Part shown: piece by piece, positions 5,536-9,533 of the stretch | Layout of the letters: each line of letters begins with the position of its first letter | Position numbering within the stretch: position 1 is the first letter of the stretch | DNA from: Chitinophagaceae bacterium | GTDB lineage: Bacteria; Bacteroidota; Bacteroidia; Chitinophagales; Chitinophagaceae | NCBI GenBank assembly: GCA_018061385.1 | Contig: JAGOUF010000046.1 | Location: forward strand, 1 to 9,533 | Direction of reading: 5' to 3' | DNA: 9,533 nt | The notes under the pieces: generated by a model | Databases searched by the model: none | What the model was told of the DNA's origin: nothing | What the model saw: only the letters and a program-made list of their open reading frames with translations | Translations under genes and position numbers: made by a program

Positions 5536-6997
5536 ATTTTCCTAAAGTTTCAAACATTTCTCTCAGCACTTCTTTATCATCAAATGGAAATTTCACACCC
5601 ATTATATCTTGATATTTTTCATGCCCTTTACCAGCAATTAAAATAATATCTTCTTTATTTGCTAGACTCACAGCCGTTTTAATGGCTTCTCTTCTATCGG
5701 CAATTGAAATGTATTTTCTCTTAGCAGCAGTATTTAATCCTGCTTCCATATCTCTTAAAATTTGGTTGGCATCTTCAGTTCTTGGATTGTCGCTGGTGAG
5801 TATTACTCTGTCACTTAAATCGCAAGCACTTTGAGCCATTATAGGACGTTTAGTTTTATCTCTATCTCCTCCACAACCAACAACAGTAATTATTTGCTCA
5901 TGTCCTTTACGCAATTTTTTTATTGTTGATAGTACATTTTCTAAAGCATCTGGCGTATGAGCATAATCTACAATTCCAATAATTAATTCACTACTTATTA
6001 TATAATCAAATCTTCCTTCTGCACCACTTAACATGCTTAGTACAGTAAGTACAGTTTCGCTATTTTCTCCTAAACAAATAGCTGCACCATACACTGCCAA
6101 TAAATTGTAAGCATTAAATTCTCCAATTAATCTAAAGTGTACTTCTTTATCATTCACCAACATTTGCAAACCTGTAAGTGCATTGTCCAAAATTTTCCCT
6201 TTAAACGCTGCTACCGTTTTTAAACTATAGTAATACTGTTTTGCAAGTGTATTTTGAAGCATTACAGTTCCTCGTTTATCATCTATATTGCTAATTGCAA
6301 AAGATGTTGAAGACAAATCGTCAAAGAACTTTTTCTTAACTTTTATATATTCATCAAATGTTTTGTGATAATCTAAATGATCGTGTGTGATGTTGCTAAA
6401 CAATCCACCCACAAAATGCAAACCTGTAACTCTGTGTTGATGAATTGCATGACTGCTCACTTCCATAAATACATGAGTACATTTTTCATCTACCATCTTT
6501 GCCAACAACTCATTTAAACTTACTGCATCTGGCGTTGTATGTGTTGATGGTATTACAACATTTGCAATTTGATTTTGCACAGTACTTATCAATCCACACT
6601 TATATCCAAGCTGTGTAAATAATTTAAATAAAACTGTTGCGATTGTTGTTTTACCATTGGTACCTGTAACACCCACTAACTTAGTTTTTTGCGAAGGCTC
6701 ATTGTAAAAATTATGAGCTATATATGCAACTGCTTCGTTAGAATTTTGTACTTGTAAATAAGTAATTGTTGTAACAAAATTTTTAGGTAACGTTTCGCAT
6801 ACAATTACTGCTGCTCCTAATTCTATTGCTTTATCAAAGAACTTATGACCATCGGTTTGCTCTCCTCTAATTGCTACAAACACAGATCCTTTAGTTACCT
6901 TACGAGAATCAATTTGAATATCATTCACTATAACATTGGTGCTACCATGCACTTCTTTTAAGTGAACTTTATACAGTATGTCTTGAAGTTTTCTCAT
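5534..6997 (-). CDS. murE: UDP-N-acetylmuramoyl-L-alanyl-D-glutamate--2,6-diaminopimelate ligase
   Basis: MurE is the cytoplasmic Mur ligase that adds the third peptide residue to UDP-MurNAc-L-Ala-D-Glu. The 487 residues are full length. The ATP P-loop GVTGTNGKTT is at 109-118, STHTTPDA at 151-158, MEVSSHA at 178-184, THDHLDYH at 204-211, and the lysine expected to be carbamylated is K221 in YIKVKKKFF. GEFNAYNLLA (292-301) and DYAHTPDAL (344-352) follow. TSDNPRTEDA at 401-410 contains DNPR, the motif tied to meso-diaminopimelate, with GKGHE at 456-460. Lysine-adding enzymes usually differ at DNPR, so a meso-DAP wall is inferred. The start is ATG at 6997-6995, 44 bases after the ftsI stop codon. 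The TAA stop runs into a 7-base repeat array. Confidence 0.98.
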   Translation of the reverse strand: MRKLQDILYKVHLKEVHGSTNVIVNDIQIDSRKVTKGSVFVAIRGEQTDGHKFFDKAIELGAAVIVCETLPKNFVTTITYLQVQNSNEAVAYIAHNFYNEPSQKTKLVGVTGTNGKTTIATVLFKLFTQLGYKCGLISTVQNQIANVVIPSTHTTPDAVSLNELLAKMVDEKCTHVFMEVSSHAIHQHRVTGLHFVGGLFSNITHDHLDYHKTFDEYIKVKKKFFDDLSSTSFAISNIDDKRGTVMLQNTLAKQYYYSLKTVAAFKGKILDNALTGLQMLVNDKEVHFRLIGEFNAYNLLAVYGAAICLGENSETVLTVLSMLSGAEGRFDYIISSELIIGIVDYAHTPDALENVLSTIKKLRKGHEQIITVVGCGGDRDKTKRPIMAQSACDLSDRVILTSDNPRTEDANQILRDMEAGLNTAAKRKYISIADRREAIKTAVSLANKEDIILIAGKGHEKYQDIMGVKFPFDDKEVLREMFETLGK

Positions 6998-7041
6998 AAT
7001 GGCTATTCAGCTTCTTATATCAAAAAATACATTTCCTTTTT

Positions 7042-9156
7042 TTAGTTCAACCCCAATTCTAATGTTACAATTTGTCCTTTTGCAATTGACTGGCCTGAAA
7101 CAATAGATTGATTGGTCACTTTACCTTTCCCTTTTATTTCAACTTTCAATCCTAAGTTTTCACAAATCAATACAGCATCTTTTAAACCCAATCCTCTCAA
7201 AGCTGGCATTCGATTTACGTCAACCTGCTTTCCTGTAACTGAAAAACCTGCTGTGTTGCTATTTATACTTGCCCATTCATACTCTATAGAACTTGCATCT
7301 CTATATTTCAATTTCAGTGCTTTGCTCACTTGTATCAAATCACTTCTATATCCTGTATAACTGTATGCAATACTGTCTGATTTTGTTGGAGCAATTCCTT
7401 TAATATTTGATTCCCTTACATATGTTGTATACAACCTATCTGAAATTTCTTTAAACACAGGACCAGCAACACTTCCACCATAAAATACTGCAGCATGTGG
7501 TTTATTTTTTATAACAACAACAATTGTATATTGAGGATTATCGGCAGGGAAATAACCTGCAAATGAGCTTTGATAAATTTTATCGCTATATCCTCTATTG
7601 CCATTTGCCACCAAAGCTGTTCCTGTTTTTCCTGCAACTTTATAAGGTGTGTTTTTAAACAACTCTCTTGCTGTTCCTGCAGTACAAACACCTTCTAAAC
7701 AAGCCCTCAATTGTTGTAAAGTTTCATCGCTACAAATTTTTTCCTTCTTCACAACTGGCTTAAATCCTTTTATGGTTTCACCTTCATTTTGAACTTCACT
7801 TAACAAATACGGTTTCATCATAATTCCATTATTTGCTACTGCATTGTATAACATTAAAGTTTGCAATGGTGTAATTGAAAGGTTATATCCAAAAGCCATC
7901 CAAGGCAATGTTGTTGAACTCCAATATTTACTTCCTGGTTTATAAATAATTGGTTTACGTTCTCCTGTAATATCTATTCCTGTTAAGGTATCCATTTGAA
8001 GATTGTGTAAATGATTGATAAATTTTGAAGGCGTTGCTCCATAATTCATCCAAGCCAATTTTGCCATTCCCACATTGCTACTTAATTCAAAAGCTTGCTT
8101 CACACTTACGTCATTACGTCCATGTTGCTCACTATCGTAAACTGTTTCTCCATTTATTTTCCAAACGCCACCTTGCAAATTCACGGTACTATTTAAGTTT
8201 ACTTTTTTATCTTCTAACAAAGCAAGCATTGTTGCTAACTTAAAAGTTGAACCAGGCTCTGAAGGATTGATGGCATAATTATAATCTTCAAAATAGGTTC
8301 CGTCACTTCTTATTCCTAAGTTGGCAATTGCTTTTATTTTACCAGTTTTAGTTTCCATTACCATTGCACAACCATGTTCTGCTTCATTCTTCACCATCAT
8401 CTTCATCAAAGCACTTTCAGTAACTTCTTGTATAAAAACATCTAATGTGGTTACAATATCCTTTCCACTTTCTGGTTCAATTTGATAATCATCTACAGGT
8501 ACAGAAACTCCACCAGCAATTGATCTTACCAAACGTTTACCTGTTCTACCTTTCAGCAAACTATCGTAACTCATTTCTAACCCAACTTTAAAAGAATCTC
8601 TTGCTAAACCTATGGTTCTAAAAGCCAGCATTTTATATGGATTTAAACGAATGCTTTTATTATCTGTAATAAATCCACTTTTGTTTCTTCCTAACCTAAC
8701 CAAAGGAAAAGTTTTAAGCTCTTGATAATCTCTGTAAGAAATATTTTTCTTTAAAGAGAAATACCTGTTTTTTTCTTTAAAACCTTTACTTAAAATTTGC
8801 TTATAAGCATATTCAGATTTGTCTTTAAACAAATTGCTCAAACAATAACTCAAAGAATCTAAATTTTCTCTAAAACGCTTACCACTCTTATCTCTCAGCC
8901 CCTCTGCTGCGAAATCTATATACACATCAAACTGTGGAATACTAGTGCTTAACATTTCCCCATCTTCGCTATAAATAGTTCCTCGTTCAGCTTCAACTTC
9001 TTCAATGCGTTGATGCAAACTATCGCTCATGCTTCTCCAATATGTACCTTGTACTTGTTGTATATAAAATGCTTTGCCCAACACAACACAACAAAGAATT
9101 ACTATGCCAATAAAACACAGATACACTCTCCACAATATGTCTTTTTTTATATCCAC
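7042..9156 (-). CDS. ftsI: Septal transpeptidase FtsI (class B penicillin-binding protein) with one PASTA domain
   Basis: FtsI is the monofunctional D,D-transpeptidase that crosslinks septal peptidoglycan and works with FtsW. The 704-residue protein begins with a short cytoplasmic tail and one membrane anchor (about 13-31). A PBP dimerisation-type region follows, with the R-G-T-I-Y motif at 58-62. The transpeptidase domain has the active-site serine in PGSTFKL (S303, K306), SSN at 359-361 and KTGTA at 510-514. A single C-terminal PASTA domain occupies about 646-704, beginning with MPALRGLGLKDA and ending in LELG. The start is GTG at 9156-9154, 14 bases after the ftsL-like stop codon; I see no better in-frame ATG ahead of the anchor. 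All three catalytic motifs are intact. The dcw position between ftsL and murE argues for FtsI rather than an elongation PBP2. Confidence 0.97.
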   Translation of the reverse strand: MDIKKDILWRVYLCFIGIVILCCVVLGKAFYIQQVQGTYWRSMSDSLHQRIEEVEAERGTIYSEDGEMLSTSIPQFDVYIDFAAEGLRDKSGKRFRENLDSLSYCLSNLFKDKSEYAYKQILSKGFKEKNRYFSLKKNISYRDYQELKTFPLVRLGRNKSGFITDNKSIRLNPYKMLAFRTIGLARDSFKVGLEMSYDSLLKGRTGKRLVRSIAGGVSVPVDDYQIEPESGKDIVTTLDVFIQEVTESALMKMMVKNEAEHGCAMVMETKTGKIKAIANLGIRSDGTYFEDYNYAINPSEPGSTFKLATMLALLEDKKVNLNSTVNLQGGVWKINGETVYDSEQHGRNDVSVKQAFELSSNVGMAKLAWMNYGATPSKFINHLHNLQMDTLTGIDITGERKPIIYKPGSKYWSSTTLPWMAFGYNLSITPLQTLMLYNAVANNGIMMKPYLLSEVQNEGETIKGFKPVVKKEKICSDETLQQLRACLEGVCTAGTARELFKNTPYKVAGKTGTALVANGNRGYSDKIYQSSFAGYFPADNPQYTIVVVIKNKPHAAVFYGGSVAGPVFKEISDRLYTTYVRESNIKGIAPTKSDSIAYSYTGYRSDLIQVSKALKLKYRDASSIEYEWASINSNTAGFSVTGKQVDVNRMPALRGLGLKDAVLICENLGLKVEIKGKGKVTNQSIVSGQSIAKGQIVTLELGLN

Positions 9157-9170
9157 TATTTCCGAATCAA

Positions 9171-9533
9171 CTATTTTGTTTTTTGCAATTGAATACGCTT
9201 AGGCACTTCGTTATTTATTTTCAAACCCAATGGTTCTGCAACTTTCAGCACTTGTGCTTCTTCACTTTTATACATTAACTCACTCTTCACCGTTTTATAT
9301 TCGAATTGTAAATCCTTAATTTCTTTATTGGTTTTATCGATTGAACGAATTGTTTTATCAGACCAATGTCCATTTGCTATATAGATTACCGCCAACAAAC
9401 TCAAAAAGAAAAAGAAGTTCATATTGCCTGTTAGCCATTGAGCGTTAAACATGCTACCAATACTTTTAAGTGTAATTTTTTTTTCTTGCACTTGTTCTGT
9501 TGTTGTATCAATATCGTTTTTTGTTGCTGCCAT
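9171..9533 (-). CDS. ftsL: FtsL-like small bitopic division protein
   Basis: This 120-residue protein has the build of the divergent FtsL of Bacteroidota. It has a hydrophilic N-terminal tail (1-38), one membrane segment at about 39-54 with a phenylalanine run, then a charged, heptad-like coiled-coil stretch at about 58-98 and a short basic tail. FtsL proteins act as periplasmic scaffolds in the FtsQ-FtsL-FtsB complex that activates FtsW-FtsI. The sequence itself is poorly conserved, so the call rests on topology, size and position directly upstream of ftsI. The ATG at 9533-9531 is the last codon of the window, so an earlier start cannot be excluded, but the length fits. It ends in TAG, whereas every other complete gene here ends in TAA. 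In related clusters rsmH and mraZ would lie upstream. Confidence 0.85.
   Translation of the reverse strand: MAATKNDIDTTTEQVQEKKITLKSIGSMFNAQWLTGNMNFFFFLSLLAVIYIANGHWSDKTIRSIDKTNKEIKDLQFEYKTVKSELMYKSEEAQVLKVAEPLGLKINNEVPKRIQLQKTK

Noticed and set aside
5494..5536. CRISPR-like or attachment-site repeats
   Set aside because: The units are 7 or 14 bases with no spacers between them, no cas genes lie nearby, and no integrase is present.
7021..7029. Bacteroidota-type -7 promoter element before murE
   Set aside because: The T-rich stretch is one base too long for TAnnTTTG and I found no convincing -33 partner; transcription from upstream explains murE.

Overview
The window is one strand of a cell-wall and cell-division (dcw) gene cluster, all read on the minus strand. 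Transcription enters at the high-coordinate end and leaves at base 1. The order along the transcript is ftsL-like, ftsI (PBP2/3-type transpeptidase), murE, mraY, murD, ftsW, murG and the first 30 codons of murC. There are no mobile elements, RNA genes or CRISPR arrays, and no gap longer than about 100 bases.

The organism is most likely a low-G+C member of the Bacteroidota, possibly Chitinophagales. The reasons are the gene order with no murF between murE and mraY, the small divergent FtsL, the MraY of about 435 residues with a large extra loop, the single PASTA domain on FtsI, AT-rich codon use, and A-rich rather than strong Shine-Dalgarno leaders. The phylum is a confident inference; the family is a guess. 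MurE carries the DNPR motif of the meso-diaminopimelate-adding type.

The genes form a working set. MurC, MurD and MurE add the first three residues of the peptide to UDP-MurNAc in the cytoplasm. MraY moves UDP-MurNAc-pentapeptide to undecaprenyl phosphate to make lipid I, and MurG adds GlcNAc to make lipid II. FtsW and FtsI polymerise and crosslink at the septum, where FtsL acts as a scaffold. MurF and D-Ala-D-Ala ligase must be encoded elsewhere.

The proteins are ordinary for this phylum. The unusual content lies in the spacers and one gene start. Four of the seven junctions carry short reiterated or palindromic DNA, of different design: a 7-base periodic word array before murC, a REP-like hairpin pair before murG, a palindrome made of about 9-base words before murD, and a long 7-base periodic array before mraY. 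murG has no in-frame ATG before its substrate-binding loop; an A10 run separates a well-placed upstream ATG from the reading frame. I found no sign of a wholly new biological system.
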